From an uncultured Clostridia bacterium (lineage in GTDB: Bacteria; Bacillota; Clostridia; Christensenellales; Borkfalkiaceae), in the NCBI GenBank assembly GCA_947629515.1, contig CANRDY010000004.1:19090-83089 (forward strand): a stretch of 64,000 bases of DNA, in the 5' to 3' direction. The translations under genes and the position numbers were made by a program. Numbering within the stretch: the first letter of the stretch is position 1; each line of letters opens with the position of its first letter. The notes under the pieces are model-generated. The model searched no databases, had not been told where the DNA came from, and was given only the letters and a program-made list of their open reading frames with translations. This document shows positions 49,652-57,612 of this stretch, in pieces.

Positions 49652-50230
49652 TTATTCCTTGTCCTTTATAAGGAGCATGCGCAGTCCCATAACAATAAAG
49701 GGTACAATAACGGCTTGTAAAACCATTCCCAAAAGTCCCGTCTGTATCTGCGCCCAAACAGTTGCCGCCGAGAGAGAAGAAACGCTTTGGAAAATGGCGG
49801 CTATGGCGAGGAAAACGATCCTGCCGCAAACCTGCGCAAGGAGTACCGCGGGGAACGCCATCCAACCGTTTTTGGCAATACTGCGCGAAAAGAGTCCCGA
49901 AACAGCCGCAAATACCGCAAGTTCAACTATCATATAAGGCAGACGAACCAAAGCGGGCATGGGGTTGCCGACAAGCGAAGTTATCGCAAAACTGACGACG
50001 GGTGAGAGAATACCCACGCCCAAGCCCCACTTCCAGCCGAGCAAGCAACCGCCGAGCAGTATCGGAAGATACATCGGCAGCCATTGTACGCCGCCGGGCA
50101 CGCCGAGGGCAAGATGAATAAGCTGCGGAAGAATTACCGCAAGCGCGATAATTCCAAGCGAAATAAGCGTTTTTACCGTGATTTTAACACGGAGCGTCAC
50201 GTTGCGCCTTGTAAAAACCTGTTCAATCAT
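49652..50230 (-). CDS. ECF-transporter S-component-like membrane protein
   Basis: 192 residues, five or six hydrophobic helices (about 15-37, 48-70, 75-95, 100-122, 125-155, 160-185). LPMYLPILLGGCLLGWKWG and VSFAITSLVGNPMP match the S-component fold of energy-coupling factor vitamin transporters, which bind the substrate and share a common ATPase module. The EcfA/EcfT genes are not here, so it would use a shared module. Ligand unknown. GGAGGT precedes the ATG. The next gene on the transcript is the DUF1893-TetR fusion. Confidence 0.78.
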   Translation of the reverse strand: MIEQVFTRRNVTLRVKITVKTLISLGIIALAVILPQLIHLALGVPGGVQWLPMYLPILLGGCLLGWKWGLGVGILSPVVSFAITSLVGNPMPALVRLPYMIVELAVFAAVSGLFSRSIAKNGWMAFPAVLLAQVCGRIVFLAIAAIFQSVSSLSAATVWAQIQTGLLGMVLQAVIVPFIVMGLRMLLIKDKE

Positions 50231-50261
50231 CGTAAATAACCTCCAAACTATCGTTATTGAT

Positions 50262-50291
50262 ATTGTATCACATTCGTTGAATGATAGTCAA
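50262..50291 (-). promoter_or_regulatory. Promoter of the ECF/DUF1893-TetR cassette
   Basis: TTGACT (50286-50291), 18-bp spacer, TACAAT (50262-50267) on the minus strand. Confidence 0.65.
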
Positions 50292-50293
50292 CG
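50275..50293. promoter_or_regulatory. Palindromic operator over the cassette -35 box
   Basis: CGTTGA-N7-TCAACG (50275-50280, 50288-50293), covering the -35 hexamer. Size and placement fit a TetR-family operator; the fusion protein encoded two genes downstream is the likely binder. Confidence 0.6.
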
Positions 50294-50622
50294 ATTTATA
50301 ATCACCATTAAAAAATTTTTTAATTTCACTTTTTAAGAGGAGTTCCTACTTATTTTGGGTCTGTTTAGGCAGAACTGCCCACGATCCTACTCTGCTTCCA
50401 CTTGAAAAATTTTCCCGCTTTTGTAAAACATAAAAAGCAGTCTGACAAACCGCCAAACCGCTTAATTCTTAATCGTTATGGGCGCACTCCGAAACGCCGT
50501 CTTTTTATACTTTATACATATTATTTATTAACTTTATTAATAACTTTATTATTAACTTTTATCTGCCCTTTTTTAACTTTTTCGGCTTTGTTTTTATCGG
50601 CGAAAACTTCGTTTTTCAAAAG
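50294..50622. other. AT-rich intergenic region after scpB, no gene seen
   Basis: Holds low-complexity TTATTAACTTTATTAATAA-type repeats (about 50520-50560) and a short palindrome GGCAGAACTGCC (about 50370). No convincing coding frame or terminator; it may be the scar between scpB and the inserted cassette. Confidence 0.5.
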
Positions 50623-51387
50623 TTATTTTATCGTTATCACTTCGCCGTCATCGTCGTCATCGCCGTTGCCGTCGAGGAAATCGGGCAATTCATAGCCGTC
50701 CTCGGTGTACTTCTTTTCGCTATCGGCTTTTTTCGCGCTGTCCGTGCTGTCGGTTCGCGCAGTTTTTTGACCGCTTTCGGCGGTCGCTTCCTGACTTTCC
50801 TCAACGTATTCGTCTTTTTTGTATAAGTAATTCGAATCGTCGTCCTCTTCGTCGCGCGCGCCGTTGAGCGAAGCGATCTGCTGCATAAGCTCGTCGTAGT
50901 CGGGAAGCTCGTCGAGAGAATTCAGTCTGAACCGTTTGAGAAAGTTATCGGTCGTGGCGTACAAAATGGGCTTGCCCACAACGTCCTTTCTGCCGCAAGG
51001 CGTTATCATCTCCAATTCCAAAAGGGTATGTATTGCGTAATCGCAACTCACCTGCCTTATCTCTTCGAGTTCGGGCTTGGTTATGGGCTGTTTATAGGCG
51101 ATTATCGCCGCGCACTCCAAAATGGTTTTCGAAAGCTCCTTTTCCTTTATAGGCTGCAAAACTTCCGAAACCTGCGACCTGAGCGCGGGGTTCGTTGCAA
51201 GCTGTATTTTTCCGTTAAAGGTAAGAAAAACCACGCCGCTGTCCGCGCCGTACTTTTCTTTCAGCTCGCTTATTGCGGCATTCACCTCTTTAAGGCTGCA
51301 CCCCAGCTTTTCTATTATGTATTTTACGGGAACTTCCAGCCCCGAGGCGAACACGATAGCCTCAATTATACTCGTCAAATTGTTCAT
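50623..51387 (-). CDS. scpB: Segregation and condensation protein B
   Basis: 254 residues. Two winged-helix domains (IEAIVFASGLEVPVKYIIEKLG; CAAIIAYKQPITKPELEEIR) typical of ScpB, the kleisin-binding partner in the SMC-ScpAB condensin that compacts and segregates the chromosome. The last ~70 residues form an acidic, disordered tail, longer than usual. It overlaps scpA by 26 bp. Confidence 0.95.
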   Translation of the reverse strand: MNNLTSIIEAIVFASGLEVPVKYIIEKLGCSLKEVNAAISELKEKYGADSGVVFLTFNGKIQLATNPALRSQVSEVLQPIKEKELSKTILECAAIIAYKQPITKPELEEIRQVSCDYAIHTLLELEMITPCGRKDVVGKPILYATTDNFLKRFRLNSLDELPDYDELMQQIASLNGARDEEDDDSNYLYKKDEYVEESQEATAESGQKTARTDSTDSAKKADSEKKYTEDGYELPDFLDGNGDDDDDGEVITIK

Positions 51388-52177
51388 CTGTTAAATCCTT
51401 TCCGTCCCATTCGGGATTGAGTTCGATTGAAATAGAACCGAAATTCTCGTTCTGCTTAACCAAAATAAATTGGTGTTTGAGCATTTCCAAAAGCGCTTGA
51501 AAAGTAGTTATAACTTCGCTGCGCGAAAAAGTCGTAAACAGATTTTCAAACTCTATTTGCTTGCTCTCGGTAAGTCTGTCTCGGATATAGACGACCTTTT
51601 CTTCAACCGTGTACTCGTCTTTGGGTATTTCTTTTACCGTTTCACGCTCGCGTTGCATGCTCTCGTTGCGAAGCATCATATTCGCAAACGCCTTCAAAAG
51701 CCCGTCTACGGTAAAATCCTTGTAAACTATTTTAACCCCGTCTAAAAATTTATCGGGTTCTTTATAGCAATAACCTATCGTTTCAAGCTCTTTGAGTTTG
51801 GGCGTTTCACCCTTTATAAGCTCGTATTCCCGCTGTTTGAGTTGTTCTATGAACGCCCGCTCTTCCTCTTCCGCGCCGCCCATTTCCTCGCCCGCAACTT
51901 CCACGGGCGGCAACAGACTCTTCGATTTTATGTAGATTATCTGCGCGGCAATAACGAGGTACTCGCCCTCTTTTTCCAAATCGCGGCTCGGCTGAGTTTT
52001 CATATACTCGACGTATTTCAAAAATTGGTCTGTGACCTGCGAAACAAACACGTCCTCTATATTTATCTGCGCAATATTGATAAGGTGCAACAGAAGGTCG
52101 AGCGGTCCTTCAAAGTTATCGAGAACCGTATCATAATCCACGTTCGATTCAAAATTGTCGTAATTGTAAGATGCCAT
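51362..52177 (-). CDS. scpA: Segregation and condensation protein A (kleisin)
   Basis: 271 residues. N-terminal FEGPLDLLLHLINIAQINIEDVFV is the ScpA signature that contacts the SMC neck; the C-terminal winged helix ends FQALLEMLKHQFILVKQNENFG. It bridges the two SMC heads. It starts 9 bp after the M50 protease gene and is probably part of the lysA-M50-scpA-scpB transcript. Confidence 0.95.
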   Translation of the reverse strand: MASYNYDNFESNVDYDTVLDNFEGPLDLLLHLINIAQINIEDVFVSQVTDQFLKYVEYMKTQPSRDLEKEGEYLVIAAQIIYIKSKSLLPPVEVAGEEMGGAEEEERAFIEQLKQREYELIKGETPKLKELETIGYCYKEPDKFLDGVKIVYKDFTVDGLLKAFANMMLRNESMQRERETVKEIPKDEYTVEEKVVYIRDRLTESKQIEFENLFTTFSRSEVITTFQALLEMLKHQFILVKQNENFGSISIELNPEWDGKDLTDEQFDEYN

Positions 52178-52186
52178 ACGCGCTCA

Positions 52187-52918
52187 CTAATAGGGTGAAA
52201 TTATGGGAAGCGGCAACCCGAACACCGCTCTCCAAAGGGCGATTATGGGATAGCCCAAAATGTTTTTGGCGAACCACTGAACGTAGCCCAAAATATCGAA
52301 ATATTTTACAATGTTCGAGGCGACATAGCTTGAAATTATATCGCACAAATAACTTTCGAGCACCAACGCCACAAGGATATAATAGCCGTATTGCTGTAAA
52401 AATCTGCGCACGGGGTTTACTTCTCTTGTGAGCGACTGCACAACTCTGAACCCGTCGAGCGGCGAGAACGGCAGAAGATTGAACACGAAAACGCCCAAGC
52501 TGAACAAAAAGATCTTTCCGAAAACATTACGCAAAAAGTCGATGAAATAAACAAGCGCGCCGCTCACGGGCGGGATCTTTACAAAGAGCATGAACACGAG
52601 GTAGGCAAAAAGCGCGATGATGTAATTCGCCACAACGCCCGCTATCGAGGTCAAAAACAGCCCTTTTCTGTAATTTTTGAAATTGAGGGGATTAATGGGA
52701 ACGGGTTTCGCCCAGCCGAATCCGACGAACACGCACAAAATATAGCCGATCGGGTCGAGATGCTTTATGGGGTTAAGCGTCATTCTCCCCTCGAATTTTG
52801 CGGTTGCGTCGCCGCATTTATATGCAACGAACGCGTGTGCGAATTCGTGCGGGGAAAAGACGAAAATAACCGCCACCGCTCCCGCAAGAATCTCCAAAAA
52901 ATAATCTAACGCAAACAC
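52187..52918 (-). CDS. M50-family (site-2 protease type) membrane metallopeptidase, YwhC-like
   Basis: 243 residues, about five membrane helices. HEFAH (HExxH) near residue 25 and LLPFSPLDGFRV (the NxxPxPLDG-type motif) near residue 165 form the intramembrane zinc site. No PDZ domain, so a compact rhomboid-sized S2P homologue; substrate unknown. It starts with GTG (AGGG upstream) 2 bp after lysA. Confidence 0.88.
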   Translation of the reverse strand: MFALDYFLEILAGAVAVIFVFSPHEFAHAFVAYKCGDATAKFEGRMTLNPIKHLDPIGYILCVFVGFGWAKPVPINPLNFKNYRKGLFLTSIAGVVANYIIALFAYLVFMLFVKIPPVSGALVYFIDFLRNVFGKIFLFSLGVFVFNLLPFSPLDGFRVVQSLTREVNPVRRFLQQYGYYILVALVLESYLCDIISSYVASNIVKYFDILGYVQWFAKNILGYPIIALWRAVFGLPLPIISPY

Positions 52919-52920
52919 TT

Positions 52921-54252
52921 TTATCCCTGTTTAAGTCTTTTCGGAATAACGTCGTTCCGCACAAGGTCGGCGTAGGTCTGGGGTTTTATAATGTACTCTG
53001 CCTTGCCGTCTTTAACAAGCACTGCGGGCGGAACAAAATTTCTGTTGTAATTGCTCGCCATGGAGTAATTATACGCGCCCGTAGTCAAAACGGCTAAAAC
53101 GTCGCCCACGCGCGCTTCGGGCAGAGGCACGTCAACGGCGATAAGGTCGCCGCTCTCACAGCACTTCCCCGCTATCGAAACTTTTTCACAACACGGCTCG
53201 TTGGCTCTGTCGGCAAGCAAAACGGTATATTTGGACTGATAGAGCGCGTAACGGGGGTTGTCGAACATTCCGCCGTCTATGGCAACATACTTTTTAACGC
53301 CCGGTATATCTTTGATCGCCCCCACGGTGTAAAGCGTTATGCCCGCCTCTCCCACTATCGAACGACCGGGTTCGATGAGAAGGAAAGGCTCTTTAAGCCC
53401 GTGCTCTTTCGCCTTTGCCTTGACCGCCGAAATGAGCGTTTTGAGGTAATCGGCATAATCCGAAAGTTGGAGTTTGGGGTCGTCGTCGTTATACCAAACG
53501 CCGAAACCGCCGCCTATGTTCAGCCTTTCGGCTTCGTAGCCCGTGGATTTTTTGATTTGCGAGATGAAGTCCATCACCTTGTTTGCGGCAAGCACGAACG
53601 ACTGCTTTTCGAATATTTGCGAACCGATATGGCAATGGTAACCGCACAGCCGCAGATTGGGCTTTTTGATAAGGTAATCGGTCATTTGGGCGGCGGTGCC
53701 GTCGGAAACGGAAAAGCCGAATTTGCTGTCCGTTCTTGCAGTCTGAACAAACGCGTGGGTGTGAGCCTCGACCCCGGGGTTGATTCGCAACAAAACGTCC
53801 TGCACAACGCCCTTTTTGCGCGCAAGCCCGTCAAGGCGGTCGGCTTCGGTGCGCGAATCGACGACCACAGCCCCTATTCGGCTGTCGAGGGCGAACTCAA
53901 GTTCGGAAGGCAGTTTGTTGTTGCCGTGCATATACGCCTTTTCGGCGGGGAAGCCCGCCTGAACGGCCGTGTAAAGCTCTCCGCCCGAAACGACGTCGAC
54001 GCCTATCCCCTCCGAAGCGGCTATGGCGTAGATAGCCTCGCACGAAAAAGCCTTCGAAGCATACAGCACAAGCCCGTTGCCGCCGTATTCTTCATCTATT
54101 ACCTTTTTATAAGTGCGCATCATGTTGCGTATATGCGCTTCATCGAACACGTAAAGGGGCGTGCCGAACTCTTTTGCAAGCTCTCCCGCCGCTATTCCGC
54201 CTATTTCGAGCCGTCCGTCGACGTTGATTTTTAATGTATCGCGTTGGTTCAT
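52921..54252 (-). CDS. lysA: Diaminopimelate decarboxylase
   Basis: 443 residues from the ATG with GGAG eight bases upstream (open frame runs to 54357). Fold III PLP enzyme: lysine in LVLYASKAFSCEAI (about 65), NIGGGFGVWYNDDD glycine loop, and CCESGDLIA with the active-site cysteine. It makes lysine from meso-DAP, implying DAP-type metabolism. A promoter precedes it. Confidence 0.95.
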   Translation of the reverse strand: MNQRDTLKINVDGRLEIGGIAAGELAKEFGTPLYVFDEAHIRNMMRTYKKVIDEEYGGNGLVLYASKAFSCEAIYAIAASEGIGVDVVSGGELYTAVQAGFPAEKAYMHGNNKLPSELEFALDSRIGAVVVDSRTEADRLDGLARKKGVVQDVLLRINPGVEAHTHAFVQTARTDSKFGFSVSDGTAAQMTDYLIKKPNLRLCGYHCHIGSQIFEKQSFVLAANKVMDFISQIKKSTGYEAERLNIGGGFGVWYNDDDPKLQLSDYADYLKTLISAVKAKAKEHGLKEPFLLIEPGRSIVGEAGITLYTVGAIKDIPGVKKYVAIDGGMFDNPRYALYQSKYTVLLADRANEPCCEKVSIAGKCCESGDLIAVDVPLPEARVGDVLAVLTTGAYNYSMASNYNRNFVPPAVLVKDGKAEYIIKPQTYADLVRNDVIPKRLKQG

Positions 54253-54280
54253 CAGTATTTCTCCGTATGCTATATTATTT

Positions 54281-54309
54281 ATTGTAACAAAACGCAGCGT
54301 AATAGTCAA
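54281..54309 (-). promoter_or_regulatory. Promoter of lysA
   Basis: TTGACT (54304-54309), 17-bp spacer, TACAAT (54281-54286) on the minus strand. Confidence 0.68.
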
Positions 54310-54331
54310 ATATTTTAACAAAAAACATAGC

Positions 54332-54372
54332 GAAAAACACAAAATGAGGCGCGCCAAAATTCAGCGCGCCTC
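54332..54372 (-). terminator. Terminator of the carboxypeptidase gene at 54.4 kb
   Basis: 9-bp stem GAGGCGCGC/GCGCGCCTC, 9-nt loop, then ATTTTGTGTTTTT on the minus strand, just upstream of the lysA promoter. Confidence 0.8.
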
Positions 54373-54427
54373 AACATATTGAGAGAAATATTCCATTGTT
54401 CAAAAAACCGTGTCGAAGGATCGCATG

Positions 54428-55597
54428 TTAAAGCGCCCATTCGCCCGCTATTCTTCTGAAATTATCCCCGAACGAAGCCTTTTCAACGTTTTCCGCGGCA
54501 ACGATATTGACGGTATCGCACAGCACGCCGTTCTTATAGACCTCGATTTTTCCGACTACCTGCTCGCAGGCGACGGGGGCTTTTACTTCGTAGGCAATGA
54601 CGTTATGGGTGATCTGCGCCTCGTCTTTAATGTTCAAGAACATGTAGGAGTTGCGCTCGGGGCGCACGGCAAAGCTATCCTTTCTGCCGCCCGTCACGGC
54701 AAATTCGTCGTTCAAAGTGACGTTTTTATCGAGCACTATCGCGTTTTTGTAGTTTGCAAAACCGTAATCGAACATATGGATCGTTGAGTTGAACCTGTCG
54801 TCGCTCGATCCTGCACCGAGCACCGCCGATATCAAACGCATGTTATTCTTCTTTGCGGTTGCGGCAAGACAAAACCCCGCCTCGTTCGTGAAGCCCGTTT
54901 TACCGCCGTCGCAAGCCGAGTATTTACGCAACAGTTTGTTGGTATTTGTCATTGAAGTCGTCCTGTTTTCGGGGTGAACGAAGTCCTCCAACCAAATTTT
55001 ACTGTACTTGAAATAGTCCTCGTAGCCTATAAGATTGTTGAACATTACCGCAACGTCCTTCGCGCAAGAGTACTGCGTTTCCCTCGGAAGCCCCGTACAA
55101 TTGGCAAAAAGAGTATCGTTACAGCCGAGTTCGGTCGCTTTTTTGTTCATCTCCGATACAAACTGCTCCTCCCCGCCCGAAATAGTTTCGGACATGGCAA
55201 CACAGCTGTCGTTTGCCGAACATACGATTATCGACTTGATGAGCTGATCGACGGTATATTTACCGCCTTGTTCCAAAAAGACCTGCGAGCCGCCCATGCC
55301 CGCGGCGTTTTCACTGACGGTAACAATGTCGTCGTAGGCAATCTTTTTTGCCGCCACCGCCTCGAAGCAGAGCGTGAGAGTCATAACTTTGCACACGCTT
55401 GCTATCGGCATTCTCGCCGTTTCGTTCTCTTTATATATACATTCGCCCGAATTGCCGTCCATAAGATATGCCGACTTGCAGTTCGTAACAAGTTGCGCGC
55501 TCGTCGCCGCACAGGCTTTTTCGGCAGTAAAGCCGCTCATCGCGCCGCCGCAGGCAATTATGCCCGCAGAAAGTAATATCCCCAATAATTTTTTCAT
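54428..55597 (-). CDS. D-alanyl-D-alanine carboxypeptidase (PBP5/DacF type)
   Basis: 389 residues from ATG 55597. Signal peptide (KKLLGILLSAGIIACGG), catalytic Ser in SVCK, SAND, and KTGFT motifs. C-terminal PBP5-like domain (about 300-389). Cell-wall trimming outside the membrane. Monocistronic, with a terminator after it. Start chosen at the signal peptide; ribosome-binding site is weak. Confidence 0.9.
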   Translation of the reverse strand: MKKLLGILLSAGIIACGGAMSGFTAEKACAATSAQLVTNCKSAYLMDGNSGECIYKENETARMPIASVCKVMTLTLCFEAVAAKKIAYDDIVTVSENAAGMGGSQVFLEQGGKYTVDQLIKSIIVCSANDSCVAMSETISGGEEQFVSEMNKKATELGCNDTLFANCTGLPRETQYSCAKDVAVMFNNLIGYEDYFKYSKIWLEDFVHPENRTTSMTNTNKLLRKYSACDGGKTGFTNEAGFCLAATAKKNNMRLISAVLGAGSSDDRFNSTIHMFDYGFANYKNAIVLDKNVTLNDEFAVTGGRKDSFAVRPERNSYMFLNIKDEAQITHNVIAYEVKAPVACEQVVGKIEVYKNGVLCDTVNIVAAENVEKASFGDNFRRIAGEWAL

Positions 55598-55640
55598 ACC
55601 AACAGTATGCGTGTTTGACTGCAAATTATACTTTTGAGTG

Positions 55641-55694
55641 CGGCTGTTTTGCTGTGCAGCCGTTTTGCTTTGCGGCTGTTTTGCTTTGCGGCTG
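55641..55694. repeat. 16-bp tandem repeat upstream of the carboxypeptidase gene
   Basis: Three units of CGGCTGTTTTGCTTTG-type (55641-55656, 55657-55672, 55673-55688) plus a partial copy; the second unit has CAGCCG in place of CGGCTG. Non-coding minisatellite. Confidence 0.8.
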
Positions 55695-55822
55695 AAAGAT
55701 TTATAAAGGTTTATAATATGTATTTCTATAGTTTGACTTATTAATTAATGGTTTGAACCACTATGGTTGCCGATTAAACTATTTTCTATCGCCTACTATT
55801 ATATATCGCCTACTATCGCCGC

Positions 55823-56362
55823 TTAAACTATAACTATCACCACGCGGAACACCACGTTTATCAAAAGAGCGTAAACCACGAGGTCGGCGATCGCAAGCAC
55901 CGCGGGCACAAAAACGGCGTATTTTTTGTTTATCCTCTTGCAAAATTCGGTAACGGCATAGCAGATCGCAAGCGAAAACAGCGTTGCGGGCAGAAACACA
56001 AATACCATAACAAACACCCCGCCCACCGTATCGACAGCTACAAGTATAACCGAATATATGCCCAAAAACAGCCCGCGCAGATAAATAAAGATAAGCGTAA
56101 TGTACTTCAACTTTGTAAAATACGCTATAAAAAAGCAGATATAAAAGTAAATCAAATCGCTTAAAAGGTGCGTAAACAGAAGTTGAGTATTGCGGAAGTT
56201 GAACACGTTAAACACGTATTCGTCCGCCAAATCTATGAAGTAATAGTTGGAAATTACGGGTTTGTATAGTACTATGCCACATATAATAGCGCAAATCAGC
56301 GTTATTATGAACGCTAGCAAGTAGCGTTTATCCCATTTTTGCGAACAAGATAAATTCCTCAT
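55823..56362 (-). CDS. Small polytopic membrane protein, SpoIIM-like by context
   Basis: About 179 residues with five or six hydrophobic helices (17-36, 62-84, 88-112, 115-140, 150-177). YLRGLFLGIYSV resembles the SpoIIM-family segment, but the match is weak. It lies directly after spoIVB, where spo0A is usually found. The ATG sits in the right arm of an 11-bp hairpin and has no Shine-Dalgarno sequence. Function unknown. Confidence 0.55.
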   Translation of the reverse strand: MRNLSCSQKWDKRYLLAFIITLICAIICGIVLYKPVISNYYFIDLADEYVFNVFNFRNTQLLFTHLLSDLIYFYICFFIAYFTKLKYITLIFIYLRGLFLGIYSVILVAVDTVGGVFVMVFVFLPATLFSLAICYAVTEFCKRINKKYAVFVPAVLAIADLVVYALLINVVFRVVIVIV

Positions 56363-56381
56363 ATACAATTATATGAGGAAT
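56354..56381 (-). other. Hairpin spanning the start codon of the membrane-protein gene
   Basis: Perfect 11-bp stem ATTCCTCATAT/ATATGAGGAAT with a 6-nt loop. The ATG of the membrane protein lies inside the 3' arm, so translation could be masked; a short U-rich tail also makes it a weak terminator after spoIVB. Confidence 0.6.
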
Positions 56382-56387
56382 CGAATA

Positions 56388-57404
56388 TTAATATGAACTC
56401 AGCATTTTGTCTATCCCTATCCCGTACCCCCTCGTCGGGTCGTTGATAAATACGTGGGTGACCGCTCCTATCAGTTTTCCGTATTGCACTATGGGGCTTC
56501 CGCTCATTCCCTGCACTATTCCGCCCGTCTTTTCCAACAGTCTTTCGTCGTCAATTTTAATTACAAAGTTTCTGTTGTCCTTATTCGTCTTATCGACTTT
56601 GACTACGGAAATATTGTACTTTTCGGGCGTTTTGCCGTAGATAGTCGTATAGATATAGGCAGAACCGACTTCGGCTTCGTCAAGTCCCGCTTTCTTTATC
56701 CGCAAAAGGTCGGTATAGTCGTAGCTCTCGCTCAGATTACCGTAAACCCCGCAGGCGCAGTTGACCTTTGCCGTGCCTATGGTAACGCCGTTTTCGAACG
56801 CTCCCCTAAGCTCCCCGGGCGTGCCGCGCACTCCCTTTTTGACGTCGTATATAATACTTCCGAAGAGCGTTCCGCCGCTTATCTCGGTTATATTGTTCTG
56901 CACGTCGGTAACGGGGTGACCGAGCGAAGCGAATTTTTTGGAAATGCCGTCGATATAGGTTATCGTTCCCACGCCGTTGATGCTGTCTTTAACAAGCACC
57001 CCGAGCCGCTTTCCGCCCGTCGTGATCTCCTTGGCTGGGTCGACTTCGAACGTCATTCTTTCGCCGTCTCTCAAAATTTCAACTTCGTACTTTTTGTATT
57101 CGCGTGAGATAATTTTATTGATGTCCGCCGCGGAATTGACCTCATCACCGTTAATTTTGTCGATTATATCACCCGTAACGATCCCCGCCTCACGCGCAGG
57201 TGACTTCACCCCGTCTTGCGTAACGATCTCGCAAACGCCTACAACTTCCACTGTCGTGGTATTCAAAACAAACCCTGCGGGAAAACCGCCGAGATATAAG
57301 TAATCCTCCTGCGCGCTCGCAAAAACGGGCAAACACATTGCCGCGCACGCCACCGCCGCAACAAAAAGGATTATCGCTTTATAAACTTTCTTGCAGTAAG
57401 ACAT
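56388..57404 (-). CDS. spoIVB: SpoIVB-type serine peptidase (PDZ plus S55)
   Basis: About 338 residues from ATG 57404. Membrane anchor (SYCKKVYKAIILFVAAVACAAM), a PDZ domain (SPAREAGIVTGDIIDKINGDEV, about residues 68-150), then the S55 peptidase with ASLGHPV (His) and GMSGSPIVQ (Ser). In B. subtilis SpoIVB is made in the forespore and signals sigma-K activation in the mother cell. It follows recN and a terminator. The longer reading would start upstream of that terminator. Confidence 0.92.
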   Translation of the reverse strand: MSYCKKVYKAIILFVAAVACAAMCLPVFASAQEDYLYLGGFPAGFVLNTTTVEVVGVCEIVTQDGVKSPAREAGIVTGDIIDKINGDEVNSAADINKIISREYKKYEVEILRDGERMTFEVDPAKEITTGGKRLGVLVKDSINGVGTITYIDGISKKFASLGHPVTDVQNNITEISGGTLFGSIIYDVKKGVRGTPGELRGAFENGVTIGTAKVNCACGVYGNLSESYDYTDLLRIKKAGLDEAEVGSAYIYTTIYGKTPEKYNISVVKVDKTNKDNRNFVIKIDDERLLEKTGGIVQGMSGSPIVQYGKLIGAVTHVFINDPTRGYGIGIDKMLSSY

Positions 57405-57440
57405 AACAGTATTGTGCGCAAGAAAGGTCAAAATATTCAT

Positions 57441-57465
57441 TAAAAAAAGGCGACCCCGCCGCCTT
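57441..57465 (-). terminator. Terminator between recN and spoIVB
   Basis: 6-bp stem AAGGCG/CGCCTT with a 7-nt loop, then T7 on the minus strand. It separates spoIVB from the recN transcript. Confidence 0.65.
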
Positions 57466-57612
57466 GTTTGTTCATTCTCGCCGTATTTCAACGCGCGTTT
57501 TGCCGTGTGACAAAGTTGTTGAACCATTTTTCACCGAACGGCAACCCGCCGTTCCAAAATATTACTAACGTATTCAGACAACATTCCCAAACAAAATTTA
57601 TGAAAACTTAAT

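Noticed and set aside
50402..50695. 97-codon plus-strand frame after scpB
   Set aside because: Low-complexity L/T/S-rich product from AT repeats and overlaps the scpB end.
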